Assembly: GCF_025024155.1 (NCBI RefSeq)
Contig: NW_026251789.1
Span: forward strand, 62,001-126,000
Direction: 5' to 3'
Length of the DNA: 64,000 bases
From: Gamsiella multidivaricata
Taxonomy: Eukaryota; Mortierellomycota; Mortierellomycetes; Mortierellales; Mortierellaceae
Below the pieces are notes generated by a model. The model did no database searches. It was not told where the DNA came from and saw only the letters and a list, made by a program, of their open reading frames with translations. Below, piece by piece: positions 44,901 through 56,179 of the stretch. How positions within the stretch are numbered: position 1 is the stretch's first letter; the number at the start of each line of letters is the position of its first letter. Made by a program: the position numbers and the translations under genes.

Positions 44901-46965
44901 TACCGCCATCTTCTGACAGATATGTGTCGCAGTCCTCCCATGGAAGCAAGTACGGTCCGACATTTCCAACACCCATGACAATTCCTGGGGCAGCCTTGGA
45001 GCTGAAGACTGGAGGGGCAACCATGGCTGACGTTACCGAGTGGAGATGCAGGTTGCATGAGCCATCCTATAAATTCAAGAAAACGTTAATCGACCGCGTC
45101 AATTTTTGAGAATAGAAGAAAACACACAAAGTATTAGGTCTGGGAGACATACTGTGCTGGGAGTGCAGGAGTGTCGCCGTCCATCGGCTCCTGTCTCTGG
45201 TGGCATGATGTACTGCCAACTCGCTCCAGCCTCAAATGTGATCTGCGTGCGCAATCTCTTCTCATCGTCTCGCGGATAAGAGGCATGATTGTCCACGATG
45301 TTGACAATGTACACGCCATCGATATTCTGGATCTTTTCAAAGTCCACGGTGTCATCCCTGTTGCGGTTGGTGTACTGCTTTGATCGAACAAAATAAGTGC
45401 CGTTGGAGTTACTGAGCATCAGGCTTCCAAACGTATCCTCGGGGTTCGCCTTGACATCCACGACCAGACTATAGGGCGTTGATTCTAGAATGGTATATGA
45501 CTAATGCAATGTCCACCACATAAAAGAAATGGCAAAGTCAGAGCGATACTTTTAGTCTTGAATACCGAGAGTTAATGCCATCTGGTCTTGCTGATATCCT
45601 TACATCTTGACGAAGATTTGAAGGTGCTGGGAAGTTCGCCCTAGCCCAAGTTCTTGCATCGTCCGAGACATAAAGCGACATATCGCCACTCGTGAGGTGC
45701 TTCTATTCTCGCATCAGCGTCAGGGCCAGAAATAGCCGCATGATCAGTCAAGTCAGCAACTCAGCCTGAGTATCTCAATGCATATAGTGCAAAGCAGCCA
45801 TGCGTGGTAGACACCATACCTCAGCGGCCAGCATGTATGATTCCTTGGTCACAAAGTTGACGATGGCGGATCGATCAAGGCTGCCAAACACGACAGGCTC
45901 CTTGGTCTCAAAGAAATCTTGACTTTTGACCAGACGTGCATCATCAAATGTGGTGGTTCCGTCATCCCTTAGCTGCTTGAACTCCAAACAATGAATCAAC
46001 TCTGTTGGTGCATCGTCGAAATTGGTGCTTGAGACTGCCCATTCGCACTTGTGAGTGTATCCCAGCAGTTTCTTTGGTGGCGTATCGAATCCATCCCTTG
46101 TATAGTATGTCTAGAGGCATGAATATTTAATGTCAAGCATGAGTCTACACCATTGAGTGGAGGGAATGACAAGTGTAAAGACAGCCATTTATCCAGGGAA
46201 TCGCTCCTCACCTCCTGATGGCACCGACCGCGACCGTCACACGAGTTGCCAAGGATCAAAATCCAGTTGGGCCGAGTGGCATGGAAAGAGAGCACGTAGT
46301 GCTCCTCGATTGGGGGGAGCTCAGTCTCGAACCGTGTCCAGGTTGCGCCCTGGTCGTTGGTCTTGTAATGGGTTCTATCTCCCGTAATAATGAATGCCTG
46401 TAGTGCGAGCCAGTTAGATATCCAACTTTTGTACGGCAAAAGGCTCAATATGACGCAGGGTCGCATAAGGGGTCATCGCCATCGAACTACTTACGGTTTT
46501 TGGGTCGAAAGAATGCATAATCAGGTTCAAGGCTCTCTCTCCAGGTATATCCCGCACCCTATTCCAGGACTTTCCCTCGTCTTGAGATCGAAAGACATTG
46601 CGGGCAGTGTCGTGATAGAGTATAATCTAGTCAGAAATAAGCAAGAGTGATGGGTGATCGGTTAGGAGGAAGAAGAGAACATCCAGAAGAGGCGAGAGGA
46701 GGGGGGGAATATGGATTGATGGGTTTACAGGTGAATCGGGAAAATAGTTGAGTCTTCGCGGTCCATAGTCGAATGAGTTTTCGGTCACGACAGGGTCTGA
46801 CGGCGCAGCGTGGACGAAGTTGGCGCCCAGAATGAGAACGCAAGCGAGCAAGAGGTTGACCGAAGAGACGATACTGGTCAAGCGAGCGAGTCGTGATACT
46901 GGCTTGGTGGTAGTGGCCCTAGGATGAGCCTTGTCGGCTGTCGGCCTGTACCAAGACGCGTCCAT
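38993..46965 (-). CDS. vps10: Vps10/sortilin-type sorting receptor with three luminal Vps10 modules
   Basis: This type I receptor carries vacuolar hydrolases from the trans-Golgi to the endosome. ATG 46965 starts a signal-anchor region (SSVNLLLACVLILGANFVHA). Three tandem beta-propeller plus 10CC modules follow. Their cysteine signatures are CPCTDEDFECDYNF (about 44310), CRCTARDFECDIGF (about 42180) and CQCTANDFECDFNY (about 39790). Each module has its own GVGNVG loop (about 44975, 42830 and 40340), HLHSVT/HLHNYL segment and SDFEKW-like block. After the third module comes one membrane segment (GFFGWVGILAASGGGAYALI, about 39520), a basic stop-transfer and a long acidic tail (DDYFDHYLDDDDEENTAG). 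A dozen or more short introns interrupt it. The estimated length is about 2,200 residues. Yeast Vps10 has two modules, so a third is extra. One continuous gene is preferred because no new start, signal peptide or stop lies between modules. Confidence 0.88.
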
Positions 46966-47244
46966 GGTCGGGGTGATGCTGCGATTGAGGTGATGTCTCA
47001 GCTGCGTTACTCTCGCTGAGGTACTTCCTGAAGTCAGGCAGGTGATGTTGTCAATCCTGTGTGCTTTGGTTCGAATCGGTCTGTCAATCGAGGGGTGGGA
47101 AGCAGAAGGAGCAGAAGCGGAAGGAAAAAAGAAATGAGGAACTAGAGAAGTCGACGCGCTTTATTACTGCTCACGTCATTTATTTTTGCTGGGCTTGGCA
47201 TTGTCTCGCGACAGCCTCTCTGAAGGGGTATTTTACATATAGCG

Positions 47245-48005
47245 TTACATAAAATCCTCTTCGAATGCTTCGACATCGCCATCGTGATCCATATTCCTGT
47301 AGTTAGATGCGCCCTTCATATCCACATTGTCAAATATAGACGCATATCCCCGCTCGGACGCCTTTTGCTTCAATTTCTGGACCTGTTCGAGTTCTTTCTG
47401 CTGACGCTCCTGCTCCAGCTGCTTCTGCTGCCTCCGGCTCGCTCGTTCGTGATCTGCCTTCTCCTGGGCCAGATCGGGGAACTTTTCAACCTTAGTCTTG
47501 TTAAGTCGGTTGACAATGTCGTTTACCCTCTCGGCAACATAAACACGCTTGACGAGATTGTTCTTCTTGAAGCTGACCTGACCAACATCCATGTCTCCTG
47601 TCTTCTTGAGATTCGACCAGGGCGTGTAAATGATCGTAAGGTTGTTTTTTTTGTTGCCCTCGATCGAGTTAGCCTTGACCAGTTGTGCGAGGTCATTTAG
47701 CAGCGGTTCTGGAATATTGTCCCATGTTTGACCGGGACCGAGGCGCAAGTAGACGTGCGCACTGGACAGTTTATCGACGTGAAACCATACGTCTTCCTCG
47801 AACCCGTGTTTGATCAAATCTTCGTTCTCGAACTTGTCCTTGCCCATGTAGATAAGGGCGGATGGGCTTACGACTATGCCGTTGAAGGTTGAAGGTTGAA
47901 AGAAGGAGTAGGGGAGATGCGCTGAGTGATTCGTCTCTCATCGGGATCCAGTCCAGACATTGCGGTCTACAAGGTCTTACCGTTCGATGTAAAGTACAGA
48001 ACCAT
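47245..48005 (-). CDS. CCDC25 / Jlp2 family protein (NFACT-R domain)
   Basis: The first exon is only 25 nt (48005-47981, MVLYFTSN). The second (47873-47245) completes 217 residues in phase, the normal family length. The NFACT-R type core contains [36 protein letters not shown] and [18 protein letters not shown], then [21 protein letters not shown] basic coiled coil ([18 protein letters not shown]) and an acidic C-terminus follow. NFACT-R domains in relatives such as Rqc2/NEMF bind ribosome-tRNA interfaces. In animals CCDC25 has also been reported as a DNA sensor. Its fungal role is unclear. It is transcribed towards vps10 on the same strand. Confidence 0.92.
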
Positions 48006-49071
48006 CCTTGGCTGTTTCTTGGGAGCTGTTTGTTTGCCTTCTTGCTCGTTTCAATTGGGTTCTTCTGTTCTACGCTTCCGCCGTATATATAGTGTGTCGC
48101 TGCTTTGCTGTTGTGGTCTCTTTTGTCGAATGTCGAACCATCTGCAGGATGTCGAATGTCAAAAAAAAAAAAAAGCCGTTGTGCTTTCGAAAAGTGTGTG
48201 ACTTTTTTTTTTTTTTTTTGAGTGTCAGGGCCGCAGCGCGAAGTCTTCGCCACGCTCAGGACAAACGCCCTGTTCCAGATAGGGCTCAGACCAATCTGAT
48301 ACCTCCAAATCGCCTCCGCGGTCTGGGGTGCAGGGTGTCTGTTCGCGAAACGCGGAGAACAGACGGTAACATCAGGAAGATTGCTACAGTCCTGCTGTAA
48401 TTTTTTCTTCTAACCTCAAGGTGGACTGAAGGTTTGATCATTGTGATGCGAGGCATCTTGGCATTTTGAGCGCGCTATAGCCAGGCTAGTTGATGCAGCT
48501 GAGCCTGGGCAAGATATTCCCGGAGCATTTCCATCGGACTAGCGTGGTTGCCCTGGGTTGGGTCCAAGGCGATAAAGCGACGCAGGAGAGGAGAGAGTCG
48601 GTAAGAAGGGAAGGCGTGGTGGCATGTTAAGGAAAAGTGTTGGCCCGGGCTGTGCGGATATTTATTATATTTCTCACTCGTCCCCCTCTCCGTTGTGCCT
48701 TTGTGAGAGAAAAGAAAAATAAAAATAGAATTTCAAATTTCAAATTGCAAAACGAAGAAAAAAGGTGTCATCCACTGGGAGCGACGACAGTTCTTCCACT
48801 CGTCGACACTCTCTTTCCCTCGCTCCTTCTTGCTCTCTCTCTCGTTCTCGCTTTCTCGCTTTCTCTCTTTCTCTCTTTCTTTCCTCCATTCTCCTTCTCC
48901 CACCCTTCAATTGCTACCACACCCCCCCGCGGCCGCTGTCGAACACCCCTTCCTTCCCTCGATTCCTATCCACACCAGTCCCCTTCGTTCTCCTGCATCC
49001 CAGCATACCGTATCGTCGTATCGTCGCATCGTCGTATCGTCGCATCGCATAGTCTATCACATCGCACCAGC
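48006..49071. promoter_or_regulatory. shared upstream region of the CCDC25 gene and the LEA-2 gene
   Basis: This is about 1 kb between divergent genes. Near 48160-48220 an A tract and a T tract face each other across about 30 bases and could form a hairpin. From 48780 to 48960 the + strand is C/T-rich, and just before the LEA-2 start (about 49008-49050) a CGTATCGTCG/CGCATCGTCG unit repeats. An open + frame from 48637 runs through this leader but is not believed to be coding. Confidence 0.4.
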
Positions 49072-50603
49072 ATGAGCTACTACAACACCAACTCGACTTC
49101 GCCAAGGCAGGGCCACTCGGCCGCCTACGCCCCCTCGACCACCTACGCCCCCACAAAGCCCCACTACACCAACTCCCCCTCCTCCGCCAATGCCTACGTC
49201 GCCCACGCCCCCACCTACATCGACTCGCCCTTTGATGACGAGCCCGTCCCCCCCGCCAACAGCCACGAGAAGTCTCCCTACGACAACCCCTACAACCCCG
49301 ACTACATGCCCTCGTCCTACAAGAGCAACACCAACAGCGCCACCCTCAACAACAACTACACTCAGGAACACGCCCTCTCCCCCTCCTTCTCAGAAAAGAA
49401 GCTCGGCTCACCAGACGCCATCGGAGGTCAGACCTATGCAATGCAGCATCTCCCCAGCAACAACCAGAACAGCCACAACAGCTACAACCGCGACTCCTAC
49501 TCGAACCAGCAGTACTACAATGGCTACGACGAAGACCGTCCCTCCCTCTCGAACGACACAGCTCCCATGCGGCCCCACAAGGACATGGAGACCAGCGAGG
49601 GCCTCACCCGCAGCAAGAGCGGCGTGACCCGGGTCAGGTACGGCAAGGAAAAGTCAAAGTACCTCCCCTGCTTCCCCTGTATCCGCTCGACCTGTGGTCG
49701 CGTCACCTGCTGCATCTGCCTGTTGCTCTTCCTGGCCATCATCGCCTTGGCTGTTGTCGTCTTTGTTGTCTTCAAGGTGCCCAAGGTCGAATACCTCGGC
49801 ATGCAGGGCGAGCCCCAGTTTGCCTTCAACCAGGGCAACACCACCCTCGGCGTCAACCTCGTCGCCAACATCCAGGTCGTCAACCCCAACCCCATTGGAT
49901 TCAAGTTTGAGGCCATCACTGCCACGGTATGTCTCCTCCTATTCACATCTTATTTGATTACCGCCATTGTTTATCCATCTATCTTAAGAATGCTTGGGTT
50001 GTACGGGTAAAGGGTGGGGGGTCGGATGGATGGGCGCAACGTAACAACTTTCATTCAATTTATCAGGGATGAAAAAAAAAAAAAAAAAGGCTGTTGTCAT
50101 CTCATTTTTGAATGTCTTTTTTTGTCTTTGTGGATCTTTTGAAGTGATGCATTGGAGCCCAGTGGCGGTGCCAAGCTCAACGGCGCAAGGTCTGGGGTGA
50201 ACACCTTGACTGACCAACGAACACCATTTTTTTTTTTTAATAGGCCTACTACCCGAACTATGCTCCACCCATTGGAGGAGGAAATCTGACCCAGGTCGAC
50301 TTCCCCAGTCATTCGAACAAGACCATCCAGTTCCCCATCGCCGCCAGCTACCAGGGATCTCAGGATGCGGGCTTCACCGTCGTCAAGGACATCCTCAGCA
50401 GATGCGGAGTCCTCGGCTCAGCCGCGACACAGCTGACCATCAACTACGACCTCAAGCTCACCATCCGTATCCTCCTCATCTCCATCAGTCCCACCATCAA
50501 GAACCAGCACGTCAACCTTGCTTGTCCCCCCAACATCGAGGACATCCTCAATGGTGTCCCCGGTGGGCTGACGAGTTTCCTCGGCGGTGGCAAGGGCGCA
50601 TAA
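49072..50603 (+). CDS. LEA-2 domain single-pass membrane protein
   Basis: Two exons (49072-49926 and 50244-50603) join in phase to 404 residues. The N-terminal about 200 residues are Asn/Ser/Tyr/Pro-rich and disordered. A basic, Cys-rich stretch (CFPCIRSTCGRVTCCICL) leads into one membrane helix (LLFLAIIALAVVVFVVFKV, about residues 222-240). The C-terminal part is a LEA-2 beta-sandwich (LGVNLVANIQVVNPNPIGF to LTINYDLKLTIRI), the fold seen in plant NDR1/HIN1-like proteins and fungal relatives. The function is probably at the plasma membrane or vacuole, but no catalytic role is known. The start at 49072 was chosen over an in-frame ATG at 48637 because the extra residues are leader-like Ser/Pro/Leu repeats. 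Confidence 0.85.
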
Positions 50604-50877
50604 AACAGCCACTTCTCTTTTTTCTTCTCGCTCTCTCTTCACCCTCACCGTCATTGTACAATAACCGAAAAGCGCTGGCATTCTTTCTTTGTTCTTGCCA
50701 ATCCCAACTCTTTTGACAACACAATGCAATGATTATCCAACCATCCACTCCATCCCCTTCCTTGTACTGTCCAGGAATCAGTCCTCAGGTATATTTTTAT
50801 CCTTTGTACATTTTTTATTTCTATCATCATAAATAAAAAAAAGAGATGATCACCCTCTACATTGAGTAAAATAGTAT

Positions 50878-53800
50878 TTAATAGTAGTCAGGCTTGAGTT
50901 TCCACCATCCTTGACCATCGGTCACCGATCTCTCAAAGACTGCAATGCCCCTTAGCATCTTTTTAAATACGATCTGCTCGATTTCTGCTAGTTGGTGTTG
51001 AAAATGCGCCACCAAATCTGCAGATCGAACGCGTCCGCCATGGTCCAACATGTAGTCCCGGATCTTCATGATCAAATTCTCGCGCGTTCCGTCCTGAAGA
51101 ACAGACGTTGCAACAAATGCGTCAGAAATCGTGGGAGAGGAATCGCGCGAGGACGATCGCGAGCTCGTACTCACAGCACTTGAACTCTCCTGTTCCAATC
51201 GCTTGCGCTCCATCATGCCCGCCAGTAAAGACGATGAGCTGGCCGCATCTAAAGATGATGCTCCAAATCCAGATTGAGGTCGGCTTGTGTCTGTCGTTCC
51301 CGCAGCTCCTCGACCAAACTTTAATAAGCTGCCGTTATTACCATTATTCAATGCAGCGGCGACACTTGGATTAAACGTATTGGCCGTTCCAAACCTCGGC
51401 TTGGGTGTCGACGATACTGCTGAGGATGACGACTGCTGATGCATCAAAAACGTCTTTGGTGCACCAGCAGATCCAGACTTGCCAGTCCAAGTCGGCACAT
51501 CGAGGTCCTGTCGCCGGCGTCGCTTTCTCGATTCTTTGAGTGCCGCCATTGCGCGCTCCGCGACTCTTGTCGCTAATCGATATCACAGAAAAATATATGT
51601 TTATACGTGTCAGAAACATTCTTCATGCTGCAGCGCGTCATAATGTAAGAGAAGTGGTCTATACCTTCTCGCTCCACGATCAAATTTTCTTGTTTCGCAG
51701 CGTCCATGATCTCATCGTGCTTGAGTGCACTGTGAACGCCCGAAGACTCGAAAAGGCTGGCAAGAATATTAACCTCAGAGCCCTCATGAGAAGTCTCTCC
51801 AGCTGAATCCTTGTTCGGCCTGAAGTTCAGCTCTTCGTCCTCCTCGCCCTTCACGCCGCCTGGAAGGGAGCTGGACTCGCGTGGTACGTTGCTACAGAAA
51901 TAATTCCGTGTAGAATTAGTAAAACGCGCTCAATAAAAAAAACAACAACAGGTACATCAAGCACATCAAGCACATCACTCACAACTTCTCGACTTTGCGA
52001 ACACCGTCCAGTCTCGAAAGCTCATCCAGGCTATCGCCGCCTCGTTTGGACCGTCCTTTGCCTTTGGACGGTTTGGTCTTGATAGACACTTCAGACCCCT
52101 GGAATATCCCACCTGTCTCTGTACCAACTGCATTCTCGCCTTCAAGCGAAAACAGATCAGCCATATCATGACTCTTGAAGAATCGCCGCTGCTTGGGGTC
52201 CTTAAGGATCTTGTTTGTCAGGAACTGCTTGAAGATCTGGCGATGATAGATCTTTTCCTCGATCGTTCCAGATGTCATGAGGCGGTAGATAGTCACAGCC
52301 CTCGTCTGTCCAAGTCGCCATGCTCGCTCTCGTGCCTGAATGTCCGTCGACGGGTTCCAGTCTGGGTCAAAGATAATAACACGGTCCGCTCCTGTCAGAT
52401 TGACTCCCAGTCCTCCAACCTTGGTCGTCAGCAGGAATACATAAATGTCATCCCTCGCATTATACTCGTCCACGAGTCCCATTCGGTTCTGGATCGGTGT
52501 CATGCCATCCATACGCCTGTAGACATAACCCTCGCTCTTGATGAACTTTTCCAGGATGTCAAGCATGGTTCGCGTCTGAGAGAACAGAAGCACGCGATGC
52601 TTCTCCTTTTGCCACATCTGCAAAAGTGCCTTCACGACCACCATCTTGCCGCTCTTCTTGTAGTCGCCGTAACCGGGATCGTCCTTATGATGTTCGCGGC
52701 CCAAGATATCGGCGTGGTTGCAGATCTTGCGCACGAGGTCGATTCCATAAAGGGCATGTCGCTTCCCTTCCATGATCGATGTTAGCTCGTCCGACTTTAT
52801 AAATTTCTCGTATGCTGCGCGCTGGGGCGGAGTCAGTTTGCAGAATAGGACCTGCTCTGATTTCTTGGGCATATCGGATGCGACGTCGGCCTTCATTCGC
52901 CTGAGAAGATACGGGCTGATCAGGTCTCTCAGCACGCAGGCGCACTTGTATGCTGTCTGTACTTGAATGTTGCTGGCATTTGCATATCCGCCAAGGTTGA
53001 TGGGGATTGCAAACTGAGACTGGAACACAGGCAAAGTACCCAGTCGTCCAGGGAACACAAAGTCGAAGAGGGACCAGAGCTCGTTCAAGTTGTTTTGAAT
53101 AGGGGTACCGGATAGAATGATGCGATGCGGTGTCCTGAATTGCTTGCACGTCAACGTGATGTCCGCATCGGGGTTCCTGATCTTGTGACCCTCATCCAGC
53201 ACAATGTATGACCAGTTCTTTCGAAGAAGCCGCGAGGAATGGATACGAAGACCTGCATAGGTCGTAACGATAACATGTCCCTTGGCGCTGATCCGGTCCA
53301 CAATGTCGTCTGCCACTGTCCTTTCTTCAGCCTCTGCTGCCGTCCTTCCTCGCCTTGGTCCGCCTCCGAAACGCTTCTTAGCCTTTCGCTTCTTCCTCAG
53401 ACCGCCGCTGCTGTATCCATCTGAAAAAGAATCGGCGTCCAGGTCTTCCTCGGCTTCAACCTTGCTGTGCATACCACTTCCGCTCGAGTGAAGGATGGCC
53501 ACACGCATCGGAGGCCACCACCGGTGAAACTCCTTAACCCATTGTTTCAATAGTGTTGCTGGACAGACAATGATGATAGGAGCGTCCAACTTTCCGCTGT
53601 AAAGAAGGCCTGCCAGAAACGAGATGATTTGGATCGTCTTGCCAAGACCCTAAAAATAAAAGCAATAAAAATAATTTGCTCCGCATGTCAGGAATAAAGC
53701 TCACCATTACAGAACCGCACTTCATAGGTTGCTAGAGTCCAGCCAAGCTTGATGGCTCACCATTTCGTCACCAATGATCCCACCGGCACCTTGACAGTGC

Positions 53801-55554
53801 AGTTCCCAGAGCCATTGCGTGCAAGTCTTTTGATAGTCAAATAGGTTGGAGTAAATATCTCCTGGAATTTTGTAACCACCCTCCAGTTCCGCGTCGGGCA
53901 TATTCGGGTGTGGATTATACATCTCGATGGCTGGGTCCAGCTTTTGTTCTGGATTCTCCCAACTTTCGCTCAAGTCGGTCTCCATGGACGCGTCCGGCTA
54001 ATTACAAAAAGTTCATATATACACATGAGATTTTATTCACACTCTTCAAAGATACCTGCAAAACACTACCGTTGCCACTTACGTGGTTCACTCTCCAGCG
54101 GAGGTGCCTCCTTTTCTGTGCCCAGTCGGACAGACGCTTCTGGTAATGCATCTCATCCCCGTCATCTTCGCACAAGAACTTGTAAGCCGTCCCTCCTTTA
54201 GTTCTTTTTTTCAACGACTTTTCATCCAGCAGCTGATCCACTGATTTGAAGTCATCATCCTCAGAAGTCTCTGGAATATCTGAGTAAGCTCTGTCGTCCT
54301 TTGAGTCAACTTCGCTATCAGCTCCTTCCGGATTCACAAAGTCTGGATCGAGCGCATCCGAATCATTATAGTCGTCGTCACCGTTGACACTGTCATTAAA
54401 ATCATCATCATCGTCGCGATCTATCCTGGAAGCGATCTTGTTCCGCGCTTTCCTCATACTGGACCGCTCTGCAGGAGCATTACTGCTCCGTGAGGTTTCT
54501 TTTTGATTCTTTGCCTTCGATTCCTTACCGATCAAACTCCATGATGGTCGTGGTAGGTGGACGTGTGACTTTGGAGACTGGTCTGTGGTTGAGGGACCTG
54601 CCATTGTGAATCCTGAAGGTGCATCCTGCTTTGACTTTTCAAGGCCTGACACAGCAGCAAACGGTGTGATCTTTCCGGTCCTGATCAAATACTCTCGATG
54701 AGATTCGCCATCCTGCTGTCCAGAAGATGTAGATGTCGATGAAGCTGGATAAATTACGAGGAAGGAAAGAATGAGCAAGATATACGGTTAATGGCCATCG
54801 CGACTGCTCTCTGCCGTGAACCAGACAAGTGATCGTATGCTTACTTGATAGAGGAGCTCCATTCCTTCGCCCACGGATTCGATCTTTGATATCCTGTTCA
54901 TCCTTTTCAGCCTGTGCGAGTTCCTCATTCTATAGTAAGGGGTTGCCAATGCGCGTAAGCTAGAGTATTGTACGGTCCATCTCCCAACGAGAGCTTGGTG
55001 AATATGCCCCTACCAACTCGCCTAGACGCTCCTCCAAATTGGATAATGCAAAGGAACTCCGGTCCAGCTTCTTGCGATTTCCCTCCAGTTTCTTGATCTC
55101 TAAGCGAACTTTACTGTTGAGTTAGGTGCAAGCAGGTTAGGATAGGGTCGACAGTGCCAGTCATTGACGATGGACGGATTAAGCGCGGATTCTGCGTTGA
55201 GCTGACGTGCTTTGCATTCTTGAGGGTCTTTTCCAATCGCTTTTTGTCCAGTTCGTTGTCCTTCGCATCGAGGGCCTTGCTGGCCTACAATCAAAGTAAG
55301 AATATTTCAAAGTCAATCGATATGACGCACTGATTAGACAACGGATGCTAGTGGTTTCTGCTGTGATGAAGTACCTTGGCCATGATATCCCTTTCCAAGT
55401 CATCCTGGTTGACCATGCCGACCCCGAGCAAGGAATCGAGGTCCCCTGCGACCTGGTCTTCTGAGGTTGGATTGGACTGTGTCATGGTCTCGACTTCCTC
55501 CAGAGGAGGTTCTGTCTTGACAGTGGTATCCTGAGAGTGTTGCTGACCATCCAT
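50878..55554 (-). CDS. rad26: Rad26 / CSB (ERCC6) SNF2-family ATPase of transcription-coupled repair
   Basis: This DNA translocase binds stalled RNA polymerase II and recruits nucleotide excision repair. The N-terminus has the CSB-type motif [20 protein letters not shown] (about 55450-55385), then a coiled-coil and acidic region (54780-54190). The SNF2 core opens with [20 protein letters not shown] and GIIGDEMGLGKTIQ (the P-loop is split by an intron at about 53650-53735). Motif II is [12 protein letters not shown] and motif III is [15 protein letters not shown]. The C-lobe has [20 protein letters not shown] and RAWRLGQT. The last exons carry a winged-helix domain ([20 protein letters not shown]), known in CSB as a ubiquitin/C-terminal module, and end at 50878. 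The exact borders of the small N-terminal exons were not all fixed. The gene is complete. Confidence 0.93.
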
Positions 55555-56179
55555 TGGGGGGAGGGAGGGTTAATGAGGGTACTGTTGTAGGGTGGAATGA
55601 GTCGATTGAGAGAATGGAGAGTCGCTTTGAAGGGGGATGGGTTCGGAAACAAAGAAAGACGGGATGAACAAAAGGAAGGTGGTCGAGGTGTGGTTTGAGT
55701 CAGTGGTATATATGGGTCGAATGTCGTTCTGCGCACGCGCAGTTTGAACACTTTTGCCACCGAAATGCACTTTGCCCAGTTGCAAGTGCAGCAAGGGAGC
55801 GGAAGTGTTGGAAGCGTGCGTGCGTTCCATACGTGCAATACTCACTTGAGCTCCTCTCTCAGCGGCATTTTCGCTTTCGGCATTTTCGCTTTCGCTTTCG
55901 CTTTCCTGTCTTTTGTGGCCCCCCTCCTTCTTTGCATCCTTCCTTTGATCTCAATCCTCCCTCATTCTCATTCCCCTCTTCTCATTCGTCAGCTGATCCA
56001 GTCTTCTTTTTCTTTTTTATGTGGTGCGCCAGTGTACAGCGCAACATAGGATAGGAGAAATCTGCACCCTATCTCACCCCCTGGCACGCTTTTCAATTGA
56101 ACCCACCTTGGCACAGCACTCTGTGTCCTACTCCATCCCTGCACTTTCCCCATACACTCTGCACTACAGAAACGGTTTG
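55555..56179. promoter_or_regulatory. shared upstream region of rad26 and the kinase gene
   Basis: This is about 620 bp between divergent starts. The unit TTTCGC(T/G) repeats about five times at 55866-55906 (TTTTCGCTTTCGGC...). An open + frame from 56021 joins the kinase frame and could be a longer N-terminus, but it is more likely leader. Confidence 0.4.

Noticed and set aside
49008..49050. CGTATCGTCG units as a CRISPR-like array
   Set aside because: The units are contiguous, short and imperfect with no spacers, in a eukaryotic leader. It is a simple tandem repeat.
48637..49071. In-frame N-terminal extension of the LEA-2 protein
   Set aside because: The residues come from CT-rich leader DNA and simple repeats. 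The ATG at 49072 starts the family-like Asn/Tyr-rich region.
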